A stretch of DNA of 64,000 nucleotides from Adineta steineri (Eukaryota; Rotifera; Eurotatoria; Adinetida; Adinetidae): positions 62,001 through 126,000 of the forward strand of contig CAJNOI010000005.1 of the NCBI GenBank assembly GCA_905250115.1, in the 5' to 3' direction. Shown piece by piece: positions 13,715 through 24,550 of this stretch (position 1 is its first letter; every line of letters begins with the position of its first letter). The notes below the pieces were generated by a model. The model worked only from the letters and a program-made list of their open reading frames with translations, was not told where the DNA came from and made no database searches. The position numbers were made by a program, and so were the translations under genes.

Positions 13715-14779
13715 ATGCAATATATATCAATTTTTTCTTCAGAACTAGTGACATCAAATGTCCAAGCAGCAATGTTTACTTATCTTTCATCTGAGGAAAC
13801 CAATGCGCTTATGGATGACGATTTTTCCATTTACTTTTCCGTATCACCCCCACAAACAACTTCTGTAGTTGCATATACAGCCGAGAACGAGAACGAACAA
13901 CCTCTACTATCACTGTCAACGTCACGAACAACAACACCGACAGAAGAACTGCCATTCGATCGTTGCACTAGTCTAGAAATTGGCAACATAATATTAAAAC
14001 AAGATGAAATAGCTGCTGAAACCGCACGTATTCGTCGCAAGTGGGTAGAAGAAAAAGACACACTCATGGCTCGACTTGTTGCCGATATAACTAAGCCTGA
14101 GATCGGCAGTATTTATCAGTGGGAAACATTAGTTAACAGTGATGATGTCGTTTTAGACGACTATTTACCTGAAAACATATCAAAATATTTTCAAGGCAAT
14201 AAAAAGGTGATTGAGTCGTTTGCTGATTGGACTGTTGCATTTATGTGTTTCCGAAAGGCAATTCTTTATATATTCAAACATCGAGGGCTTGAACTAGACG
14301 CACATTTTGAGCACATCTCTAAGCTTTTCAGAGATTCGTATTCAATCAAGCTTATACTGGCCTATGAAAAAGATATCCGTCATCATGTTACTAAAATGCC
14401 TAATCTAAGTTTATTTTCTGACTTTTCCTCTCTGTGGAACAAATATTTCATGAATGTTCAACCGACAATTATTGTCAAGAAGACACAAGAACAGAAACAA
14501 ATCTGCCCCAATTACAACAGCTGTTTCAAGCGATGTAAAACATCGAAAAAGCGTTCACGACTTCATATCTGTTCTAGTTGTCTCAATCCAATGAGTGTTC
14601 AAAGGAAACATCCTGCTGCGTTGTGTCCTGCTCAACGGCGACACGGTCGGCGAAAACAACCGTCAAGATTACCGTTCACATCTAGTATGCTATCAATAAT
14701 ATCTCAAGGATACCTTCCATCACACTATCCTTATTACCATATGGGAATAGACAATACCAATATACTATTTTTATTTTAA
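13715..14779 (+). CDS. Gag-like nucleic-acid-binding protein with zinc knuckle, probable mobile-element ORF
   Basis: A single 354-codon ORF, open throughout; Met20 (13772) is an alternative start preceded by a TTTTCTTCAG acceptor. The first 100 residues are acidic and Ser/Thr-rich. A helical region (about 110-250) contains 'FADWTVAFMCFRKAIL' and 'YEKDIRHHVTKMP...FSSLWNKYF', a pattern seen in Gag-like or ORF1 proteins of DIRS-type and related retroelements. It is followed by a Cys/His cluster, 'CPNYNSCFKRCK' then 'LHICSSCL' then 'HPAALC', like the 'C-x-F/Y-N...HxCxxC...HPxxxC' knuckle of such elements, and by a basic tail. No reverse transcriptase or recombinase is found nearby, so an autonomous element is not demonstrated. 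Telomere-like palindromes lie on both sides. The exact family is not recognised. Confidence 0.55.
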   Translation: MQYISIFSSELVTSNVQAAMFTYLSSEETNALMDDDFSIYFSVSPPQTTSVVAYTAENENEQPLLSLSTSRTTTPTEELPFDRCTSLEIGNIILKQDEIAAETARIRRKWVEEKDTLMARLVADITKPEIGSIYQWETLVNSDDVVLDDYLPENISKYFQGNKKVIESFADWTVAFMCFRKAILYIFKHRGLELDAHFEHISKLFRDSYSIKLILAYEKDIRHHVTKMPNLSLFSDFSSLWNKYFMNVQPTIIVKKTQEQKQICPNYNSCFKRCKTSKKRSRLHICSSCLNPMSVQRKHPAALCPAQRRHGRRKQPSRLPFTSSMLSIISQGYLPSHYPYYHMGIDNTNILFLF

Positions 14780-14820
14780 AACTATTCTAAAAGTCATACA
14801 CTGACAATATTATCCGTTAT

Positions 14821-14886
14821 GGGCGTGGGTGTGGCTATGAGTTTATTTTTCAATATTGTGCCCATAATACATCCATACCCTTCTAC
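14821..14886. repeat. Telomere-like palindrome, copy C
   Basis: The G-rich arm GGGCGTGGGTGTGG begins 42 bp after the stop of the zinc-knuckle ORF. The C-rich arm is the interval ending CATCCATACCC (14870-14880). It is the least regular of the four copies and contains one TGGGTGTGG core. Confidence 0.5.
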
Positions 14887-14972
14887 CTGAATCAGTTTCA
14901 ATCGGCGAGGTCATTCTTTGATAATTCATACTATTCCTCTTCAGAAATGTTAATTCTACATAACGTTTGTCA

Positions 14973-15148
14973 GCCATAATATCATCTTAAAAAACGAGCA
15001 GATCAATGAAGATAATATTAACTACTTGTTGTGTGTTGGTGAGTCATGTGTATCTACCCGCGATACTTATATAGAAAAAGTGCATCCTACCATTTCAGAT
15101 ACAGTAGAAGAAGAAGAAGATGACAATGTATCAATAAAGCAGCGATGA
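14973..15148 (+). CDS. Possible terminal exons of an unrecognised gene
   Basis: A short block (14973-15038) ending GTTG|GTGAGT can be joined to 15099-15148 after TTTCAG. It gives '...EDNINYLLCV' plus 'DTVEEEEDDNVSIKQR' and a stop. Sites and phase fit, but the block is tiny and no start was found. It may be the remains of a gene inside the island. Confidence 0.25.
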
Positions 15149-16027
15149 AACATGTTATTCATATTTTTCAATTTGAGGTACTGTTGATATTCTAAGAAAG
15201 AGTCGAATATCCCCAACAAAATCATAGCAAAAAAATCAAACCGCAAATAATATTGATCAGAAGTATTTTCATCTTATTTTGAGGATGCGGATGTAGACAA
15301 GACGGATAGATCAAAATACGTATTTATATTATGTAATAACCAAACATGTCACTCGTACCTACACCAAAAACTTCTTTAGGAATTAATAACAAATTGTCGA
15401 TAAGATGTATAAATGTTCACATTATCTTGAGAGATCCAATGACTTAAATTGATTCATCACATTTGTTGCCAACTTATTCTTCTCTCATAATTACTTATTT
15501 CAATATGAAATAAAAACAATGATTATGATTGAAAGTTTTTCAAATGCAAATACGATATGGAAATTTAAAGCCGAGTGAATTTTATTGAAATAAACTTAAA
15601 CTTGTTCAACTGAAAAATATTTATTGTCTTTTTACTTTGAGGTTAATGAAATATTCTATTCATGATTTCTCATATTGTATTTTCTATTATATCTTTATTT
15701 ATGTTATCGGAGAAGCTATTTTTCTTTATTTCAATTTTTATCAAAGGATTCTTCTGAGTAATAATATATATTTAGAGAAAAATTGTCATTTATAGTATCA
15801 TTATTAACTCTATTTTTAAGTGACACTTCATGATTAAGATCAGAATTATTATTATTTAGTCAGTTATCATTGATCTTTTTTTCTTTACGACAACAAAAAC
15901 AACAGATACAATCATAATATTCTCTGGAAGTATGGAGATAAATATTATATTGTCAATATATTCTTTACTAAATAATCCATTTTTATTAGAATAGAAAAAA
16001 GAAAAAAGACATAACTATTTATCTGGA

Positions 16028-16860
16028 AGTTGTGTAGAATTATATTCAAATTTTGAAAGAATATTTTTCTTCGATAACATATTAGAGGAAAGAAAACACG
16101 TCATCAACTTAGTTTTTCTAATGTAATCATGGAGATGCTTTTTTCTATTCACTATAGAAGTTAACTTTTTCGTGCCATAATTATTTGTTTAGATGTACTT
16201 TTTTTGTGTAGCAACATAGTTTGTGTTATTGTGATTATAAACGACATATGTTTTCTGAAGACAAATCGAAAAGAATTTCCAACTAATTTTTGTCTTCTTT
16301 TGCATGCAAGATACATAATACATCCTAGCAATATACAAATTAAAGAAAAAATAAGGAAAATAGTTACTAGATGAATATGTTTTCAAAAGAAAAAAAGAGT
16401 TTTGAACGTAGTTTTATGATAAACAATTATTTTAGAATACTAGAAAAACTCTGTTTGTTTTGTTCTCAATTCACACTATTATACACAGATATCAATCAAA
16501 AATGCAAGAATAGAAACGATACGACAGAAAAAAAATGCGAGATTTTCGAAATGTTGCTATACTGTATGTTATAAACACTCGAAAAATCCAAGTGCAGTTA
16601 GTTTAGGTTAAGAAGACTGTATAAGTTGTTTTAATTTTCTTGTCTAATCAAACAGCTCATCTGTTTATTCAACTCCGTTTAGATACTAATGATCGATTTT
16701 ATTCTTCATGTTTTTTATCTTTACTCATTTTTGATAGAACCCAAAAAGTCTATTTATGAATATATTTGTTCTCAAATAACATTTAAACACAGACATATTA
16801 TCTTTCTGAATGGATAATATTTTTCTTTTGAAAAAATAAACAGGACCCAAATCGAAGGAT
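16028..16860. repeat. Diverged tandem duplication, copy 1
   Basis: Matches copy 2 in order along its length: for example TGATAAACAATTATTTTAG (about 16417) against TGACAAACAATTATT...TTTTAG (about 17359); a CGTCATCAAC block at 16099 against 17023; a GAATATATTTGTTCTCAA block at 16757 against 17865. The offset grows from about 930 to 1,105 bp, so indels have accumulated. Neither copy has a long open frame. Confidence 0.6.
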
Positions 16861-16984
16861 GGATGTGAACTAAAAATAGCATCCTCACTCATACTTAAGC
16901 ATACTCATCAATTGTCAATCCACTGTTATTAAAATCTAAAAGAAGTGAAATCTTTACACGTTAAAAAAAACATCTATTTTGTAG

Positions 16985-17945
16985 TTATGTGTGATACATT
17001 CAAATATTGAAAGAAAGTAAAGACGTCATCAACGTTGTTTAGTAATTCTTCTAATGTAATTATGGAGATGCCGTTTTCCATCTACAAAAAGTTTGCATAT
17101 GCTACCATTATTGTTTTACTCAATACACATGTCCTTTTCTTTTTGTAATTACATCAAACCTAGATCTTTCCAGAAGCTGTCTGTTTCTATCGATTCTTTT
17201 TGAAAATAATCAAAAAGATTGCCCAATTGACGTCTTCTTCTTTTGCTACATACATTATATACCACAGCAGCATATAAACGAAGAAAAAGAAAAGAAAAGC
17301 AAATTTTTACTGAATAAATGTTTTTCGTCGAGAAAAAAAACAGTTAAGAGTGTGTTATTATGACAAACAATTATTAAACTCATTTTAGAATAGTGAAAAA
17401 AACTGTTTGTTTTTATTAATCTAATAAACAAGATGTTTTGTCTTCCATTAATGTTATCATATATAGACATGGTTCCTAATTATTTGAATCATTGTTACAT
17501 TGATGAGAAAAAATACGATCATCTATTATCTCACAGATCATAATATTCTTTCATTAATCAAAAATTGAAGAATGGAATACCTCGTGTTAGCGTAAATTGA
17601 AAAATCTAAATTCAGTGAGTTTGAGTTTGGAATATTATTCAATTTCGTTTGTTTCTATATAGATTACGTGAGAATTGACTGATAATGAATATCTAATTTA
17701 TATATGAATAAAATGAATTAAATTATTTTTATTTTTATAAGAAAAATTTCACTTGCGACTAAATCTTGATTATTTTCTTTTCAAATCTGATTTTTATGAG
17801 TCGATCGTTCAATATGCTTTTCATCTTCATTCATTTTCCATATAACAAAAACTGTTCTGTTTGTGAATATATTTGTCTCCAAGTAACATATCAACAAGGA
17901 AAAAGCGTTTTCCCAAATGAATATGTGTTTTTATAAAATTAAATA
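16985..17945. repeat. Diverged tandem duplication, copy 2
   Basis: The second copy of the segment at 16028-16860, lying immediately upstream of the gene at 18101. It is slightly longer through internal insertions. It has no coding capacity, so the duplicated unit was probably regulatory, intronic or element-derived DNA. Confidence 0.6.
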
Positions 17946-18100
17946 AAAGTCATGACTAGTTTCCCATTAGGCGAATGAAATGAAATAAGAAAAAGAGAGA
18001 GAGAGAAAAAAAGAAGAAAAAAATAGTTTTTTTCGCTCAACAGATGCTTTTTTTTTATTCTCAGTTATATTCACTTCATCAACTTGCAATCTAGTTGGTG

Positions 18101-18890
18101 ATGGCTTCGAGAAGAATTTGTTTATGGTTTGTATTTATGGTTGTTACACAATCAGTTGGAGAAGATGTGCGATCAATTCGAATGTCTTTGATGCGTGGTC
18201 AGAAATTTCAATGTGCCACTCCAACATGTTTACCGTTCGCTAAAATGATTACGTCGACTATTATGAAGTGTCAAATGGCTTGTTTAGCTCAAATTTATTG
18301 TAAAGCAGCTAGTTTTCATCAATCAATTTCTAATTGTGAATTATTTACTGATATGTCTAATGAAATTGCAAATATGGCGACTGATACCGACATTAGTAGT
18401 ATGATTGTTATTGCGGGAACACGATCTCCACCTGGTTAGTATGAATATAGTAGATTTTGAAAGAAAACAAAACATTTTCTTCTTTAATAAGCTTTATTCA
18501 TAATTAGCTTGTTAATCAAGAATATGTGTCGAGATGAATCATGTAATGGTTCACTTTTTTATCATCTTGGTAGTATCGGAAATATCGAATATAAACAATA
18601 AGACAAAAAATTAATGCATTCGTTTTTACCAATTGATATAGAAATGATTAATTAAGGAGGGTTCCATTCAAAGTTAAGAAAAGGAAGAAAGAAAAACTTT
18701 TTTTGTTCATTCAATACTTATAATAAATAATAAATGATGAATGTTGAAGAAACGTTTTCTTTTTTTCTTTTCTTGGCTTTACAGTGAAATNNNNNNNNNN
18801 NNNNNNNNNNNNNNNNNNNNNNNNNNNNNNNNNNNNNNNNNNNNNNNNNNNNNNNNNNNNNNNNNNNNNNNNNNNNNNNNNNNNNNNNNN
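18101..18890 (+). CDS. Secreted PAN/apple-like cysteine-rich protein, truncated by gap
   Basis: Exon 1 (18101-18434) starts MASRRICLWFVFMVVTQSVG, a clear signal peptide. It continues with spaced cysteines 'CATPTC...MKCQMACLAQIYC...NCELF', typical of PAN/apple-type modules that bind carbohydrate or protein outside the cell. The donor CCACCTG|GTTAGT leads to an acceptor GGCTTTACAG at 18784. The second exon starts TGAAAT in frame and runs straight into 100 N, so the rest is unseen. After the gap I find no convincing coding continuation before the neighbouring minus-strand gene, so the end was probably inside the gap. The sequence before the ATG is a long poly-T and purine tract. Family assignment rests on cysteine spacing only. 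Confidence 0.6.
18791..18890. other. Assembly gap of exactly 100 N
   Basis: A placeholder gap beginning six bases into exon 2 of the secreted protein gene. True length is unknown. Confidence 0.99.
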
Positions 18891-19314
18891 ACTCGTTAAC
18901 ACGTGATATCAGACAATAAGATATAACATATGGTAAAAATGTGAAATCGTGCTATTTTTTCGACCTCGGAACGGGCAGCTAAACTGTCGATATTTGAGAT
19001 ATTCAACATGGTCACTACACGATAAAATACTTTTAAACTCCATCTCCGTGGGTACACTCAAATATGTTCCCTTGTTAGTATATTTGTAACAATTTAAGAT
19101 AAAATGTATTCTGTAAACCATTTCTTTATTATATTAGTTTGTAAATCAAATGATAGGGAAAAATGTCCATAACTATTTGAAAAAAGTTCCAATTATTTGT
19201 TTCGCTTCATCTTTATTCAATTGTTAATACTGACTCTTGATACCCTAAGTATATTAGTGATAATAATAAAAAATACATAAAAATAATTAGAAAAAAAAGA
19301 TGACTAGTACTATA
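18891..19314. other. Intergenic
   Basis: AT-rich spacer of about 420 bp between the gap and the stop codon of the acyltransferase gene. The 18960-19060 part is less AT-rich, but no supported frame is seen. It includes the 3' UTR of the minus-strand gene. Confidence 0.4.
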
Positions 19315-20775
19315 TTAATCATCAATCATTTGATGTAATTTTTGCATTGTACCATCGCGCAAAGTTTCCAAAATACTTATAGGAATGATAGGATCAGTGC
19401 CAACAAACATAAATGTTAATATGCCATTAACAGTTTGAATTGTAGTAAATGGCATAACTGTTCGATTCATATTTACGAATGGAGTCATTGCTTCAAGTTG
19501 CCAACGTCCATATTGTTCACGAAACGGTAGAATACCCCAGCTAGAGACACCACAAGTTGGAAGTTCATCAATGTTCGGTGGACCTAGTGTTTTCTGGAAG
19601 ATTTTCCCCATAATCATACCAAGAGCAAGGATTTGACCAGCATCAATACACGATTTTGTATGAGATCCAAATATTTTTGCAAGATCCCATATACCTTCAG
19701 GAGTTGTTGGTATATCTTCTGTCGGCATTACGAATGACATCATACCTGATACATGGTAAGTAAGATCATGATTTGGAATTGGTGGTATGCATCTTCTACG
19801 CGTATCAGCTCCTAAAGCAAAATGCAATGCCGTTGATCGATTCTCTTCTTTCGGTTTTACTACTGTAGATACAGCACATAGCATGGCAGCACCAACTGCA
19901 GATGTGACGGTTACGCCTTGTCGACGACACTTTTCTGCTAGTTTTTGTGTTTCTTCTTTATTGAACACGCCGTAACAAGCTTCAGTATGGCTATAATTAA
20001 TTATATCAGCTAATGGAAAATCGACATTAGCTAATGGTATTCTTGCAATTGGTAATTTATTCGTTGTACGTGAATATATGGCTGCAAAAATGAATCTGCC
20101 AAGCGTTGTTACTCTACTTATGAACGAGAGACTCTGTTGAATTGCTGTTTCCATAGTTATTGGCCAATTCAAAGATTTTTGAAATATACTATCATTTTCA
20201 CCAGCTAATGCAATAAGGAGTTCATGTGCTACATTACTTAGAGATAAACCATCGCATACACCGTGTTCACAGATTACTACAATTTCTCGTGGACTGTTAT
20301 TGTCATTATCATCTTCTGGATCCTACAAAGCAAAATAAAGTATGTAGAGCAGACAACTAATCATATGTACCTGTAGTAACCAAAATTCAGCAAGTCCTTG
20401 ACCAATGGCAGTTATATCTCTTTCTCGCTCTCGCCATTCTTGACGCCAAAATATCTGATGATCAACACGCTTTCGTGATATTTCTCGGATTTTAAGTTGA
20501 ACTGTATCATCTTCTTCAAGTATATAAGTATCTGATTTTTCAAGATTAATCTGAAGACGACTTCGTAGAACAGGATGACGACGTTGTAAATGATTGATTG
20601 CCGTAGACAATGTATTCAAAGAAATATGAGGTCCTTGAATATGCAAGACTTCACCGAATTTCATATATCCTTGACATTGTTGCGAGGCCTGCATTAGAGC
20701 ATTTTCAGCTGAACCAAGCAATCGTTGCTTTTCATTAACAACAATCGGAGTATTTTGTTGAAACCAGGAAAACAT
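19315..20775 (-). CDS. Condensation-domain-like acyltransferase, horizontal-transfer candidate
   Basis: Two exons (20775-20371 and 20322-19315) join over a 48-bp intron to 470 residues, the usual length for stand-alone condensation-fold acyltransferases (PapA, alcohol acetyltransferase and NRPS C-domain relatives). These move acyl groups from CoA or carrier proteins to hydroxyls or amines. The active-site motif HHxxxDG appears as 'CEHGVCDGLS', with the second His (His155), Asp159 and Gly160 kept and the first His replaced by Glu, as in several stand-alone members. A later 'CGVSSWGILPF' corresponds to the conserved SNxG-like turn. There is no signal peptide, carrier or adenylation domain, so it works alone. 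The family is mainly bacterial and fungal, and bdelloids are known for such acquisitions. The intron shows it is a resident eukaryotic gene. The substrate cannot be predicted. Confidence 0.7.
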
Positions 20776-21251
20776 TTGTTCGCAAGTAAATTAATTTAAA
20801 AATCAACTAAATTGAAAAGTAGATGAAAATGAAATAAATCAATAAAGAAAGAAGCCTGCTTGCTCTTATTTCTATTCTACGTTAGTTACACTTTTAAAAT
20901 ATTTTACTATTAAAGTTTTCTGTCTTATAAGATCTTTTGGTGACACATTAGATGAAATATAAGTGTAGATATAAAATTATTAAGTCAAGCTTGTGTCATT
21001 GCCACGTCGACAACAAAAATAGTAAAAGAATGCACGTGTATGTTATATCAACATATTTTTTTCTTTCTTTACTCTATTTTTTGAAAACATGACTGTTTGA
21101 TGCATCAAATGATGAATTTCAATCATTTTAGATTTTATTTAATTTTCTTAATTAATTAAATATAATAAAGGATTGACATGAATATAATTTTAACAAAAGG
21201 AAAAACAACAATAAACAGAAAGTTGTTACAGATATGACTAGTTATTTATAA
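20776..21251. other. Intergenic
   Basis: AT-rich, nearly 480 bp, upstream of the acyltransferase start and downstream of the receptor stop. No gene seen; it should hold the acyltransferase promoter. Confidence 0.5.
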
Positions 21252-24200
21252 TTACCGACATGCATCTGAAGTACATCGATTCATATAAATTATTGCATCA
21301 CTAACACCAACTGGTGGTGCTGGATAATGCAATGGTATTGGTGTTGATGTACCGGAAACATCATGATTTAAATTTCGTCTATTTGATAAACGTTCATTTC
21401 TATATAGATGAGCACTACCTCTTGGATAAGATGATTTAGTTGATAATTGTCTTGAAAGTAATAGATCATTTGAACGACAAAAAATAATATTTATAAATGC
21501 ACGTCGAAATACATCACTAAATATTGTATAAATAAATGGATTAGCCATAGATGAACTATAACCAAGCCATGTTATTGAAAACCAAACATTGGACGATAAA
21601 CGTTCACGACATTGTTCACATACAGCTGATATAAATGTACAAATAAAAAATGGTGTCCATAACGTAATAAATACACAAAATATAATCATTAATACTCTTA
21701 AAGCTTTTCGTTCATTAGCAGCAACAAAATCTTCAACACGTACACGATGATGATAATGATGATTATTATGAGAAACAGTTGATAATAATTTTGAATGATA
21801 ACGATGCATAATTGATGAAGAATCTGATGAATTTGTATTTGTTGCTGAACTTAATTGTTGTAATAATTTTGGAGGATTTGCAATAGCATATGCAGATTGA
21901 GATTGATAATGATGTCGTCGTAATGGTTTATGAAAATGTGTAGACGTATGATTTTGTTGTCGATATGATGTATGTAAAAGACAAGATGATGATGATGATG
22001 TACGTGAACGACGTTCAGCAGTTAACATTGGTTTCCTTTCTGATTCTGTTTGATAACAAATACTAGATGAATAATGTTGACGTTGTTGATTTGATGATGA
22101 AGCTACAGATGAACGTGGATCATATGATAATGTTGATTTTATTGAACTATCACTTGCACGTAATTGTATTGTTGGTGAATGACGAAAAAAATTTGTTATT
22201 AAAGAAGATGATGATAATATTTGTCGATTAAATAAAAATTTTCGACGTTTAGATGAATTATATATACAATTTTCATAAATATTAGTTGCATGATCATTAG
22301 GAATATCTACTGATGTAAAAGAATTTGTTTGTGTTGAAACTGATTGATGATTTTTAATTGATTTCGCATGTATTGATGATGTTGATGTTGATTGATGAAA
22401 TTTTAATAATTTTTCATTTATATTTGATATATACTCAATTGATAGAGGTTTTAATCGATAGGGAAAATAGAATATATAATATTGAAGAATACAATGAATA
22501 ATATAAGTACAAAATTTCCACGGTATTGTCAAAAGTATTGATTCATTTGAATAAGACAAAGAAGAATGTTGAGATGATGAAGAAGCTATTTGCACGTAAA
22601 AAGTGTCATGTAGATTAACTATAATTTGAAAAAGAAATATTTATTAATAAAAGTTCTACATCATTGTTATAAATTATATATTGATTCAAAAGGGAAAGGT
22701 GAAAAATAATTTTTTGTTAATTAACGAGAACATGAAATATGTAGGCGTAGTATATATATTTTCAACAGACTATTGATAAGAAATTAACATTATTAAGAAA
22801 TAAAAACGGATTCATGACTTTATTAACATTAAATATTATTTTTATGAAGTACTTATACTTGTGTAAGAATGTTCTTAGAAAATCTAATATTTACTACGCA
22901 ATAAAATATTCTCTAGACTTTTAGTACTTTATGAACTTACCTGCATCATCTAAATCTGATACAAAACTAACTTCTTCTTCTTCAAGTGGAACAATATCAT
23001 TAATATCTGTTGTTATTAAATTAGAATTTTGTGATAATTCTGTTTGTTCAATTAATTGTAATTCATTACTAACAATTGATCTTCGTTTAGTATTATTTCC
23101 CACAATAGCTGATACATCACATGAACTTGATATTGATTTTGAATTTTCTGTTATTTCATAAACAGTACTCATATCACCATTATTTTTCGTTCGATTTATA
23201 GCTGCATTAATTGTTAATGCTTGTTGTTGTTGTTGTTGTTGTTGATGACGTCTTTTTTTACTTCCACTTGGTTTGATATAATTAATAGTTAAATGTTGTG
23301 AATGATGATGAATTAGTTCATTATTGAGATTAATTCCATTTGTTAAATTTATTAAATTATTATCTTGTTGTAAATTTCCATTTGTATTATTTACAGAAAA
23401 AAATTGTGCACGTGAATCTGTTGGTGATATTGTTGTTATAATTGTATATGGTGTTTTATTTAAAATTGAATTCATATGATTATTCGTATTTGTTATTGTT
23501 GTTGTTATTGTTGGTACAGTTTGTTTTTTTGTTGATGATGTACGTCGAATACCTTGAGCAATTTCAGCATATTGATTTATAATTTGTGCTAATGGACGAA
23601 ATGTTTGTTTTCGTCGTCTTTCACGATCATATTTTTTTTTATTAACTAAAACATTTCTTAATGAACGCATTGTTAATGCATATGTTGTAATCATGATTAT
23701 AAACGGAATATAGAATGCAAATATAGAACCATAAATTTTAAATGATGGGTTTGTTGGTGCACATATACCGTCTGATAAAACATTTGTTTTATCAACAATA
23801 CCTAATACAAATATAGGTGATGATACAGCAGCACTTATAGCCCATACAGCAATTATTTTAAGTAACATAATACGACGAGTTTTATTTCTTCCATAACGAA
23901 ATGGAAAACGTATTGTAAAATATCGATCCATTGACATTGTACTCATATGCCATATAGATGATGTACAACATAAAACATCAATTGTTGTAAATGCAATACA
24001 TGCATAATGTGGTAATGGAAAATAACCTAAGACTTCAGATATCATTCCTATAGGCATGACTAGAATAGCAACAAGACAATCTGCAATTGCTAATGACATA
24101 AGAAAATAATTTGTTGTATTTTGTAATTTTCGTTCACGTGCTATGGCTAGACAAACTAATAAATTGCCAGCGGCAGTGATAAAGATGACTAGAATAAAAG

Positions 24201-24550
24201 AATAAAACAATATAGTTTTTTTTTTGTTATTAATGTCACGTTTTGTTAAATGTATTTCCGATCAAACTAAAGTATGTCCTGGATATAAAATCATATAAGC
24301 TTATCATTTGTTAATAAGATTATACGTGCATAAAAACTTTATCGATTTCGATTTATACTTTGTTTTATATATGTTGTTGATAAATTCAAGATAAAAGTAA
24401 TATTAATAAATAATACTTACCAATAACTAGTAGAAAACGATACCACATAATTCGAACAGACGATTGATGAGTATCGATATTTAATGGTGTTGAATTTCGT
24501 TCATTAATAATCCATATAGAAGCTGATGATGAAGTGTTGTTTTCCTTAAA
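21252..24550 (-). CDS. Biogenic-amine receptor, 5-HT2-like, with very long third loop
   Basis: Three exons (about 24549-24421, 24188-22941, 22585-21252) join in frame to about 900 residues. TM1 spans the first splice ('LLVIVIFITAAGNLLVCLA'). TM2 has 'SLAIADCLVA'. TM3 has the amine-binding Asp in 'TTIDVLCCTSSIWH' and the motif 'MDRYFTI'. TM4 has 'VWAISAAVSSPIFV', close to 5-HT2 'VWAISIGVSVPIPV'. TM6 is 'ITLWTPFFICTF' and TM7 'SSSMANPFIYTIF', with NPxxY. The third intracellular loop exceeds 500 residues of Asn/Ser/Thr/Gln-rich low complexity, including a poly-Gln run. The amine aspartate and 5-HT2-like TM4/TM6 suggest serotonin or a related amine; octopamine or dopamine cannot be excluded. No start ATG was found in the first visible exon, so a short upstream exon is missing from this model. 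Confidence 0.8.

Larger units (their letters stand above)
15149..18100. other. Non-coding region with an old tandem duplication
   Basis: About 3 kb without a supported gene. The centre is occupied by two diverged copies of one segment (listed separately). A purine-rich GAGAGA tract (about 17993-18032) and a poly-T tract lie just upstream of the next start codon. Confidence 0.55.
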
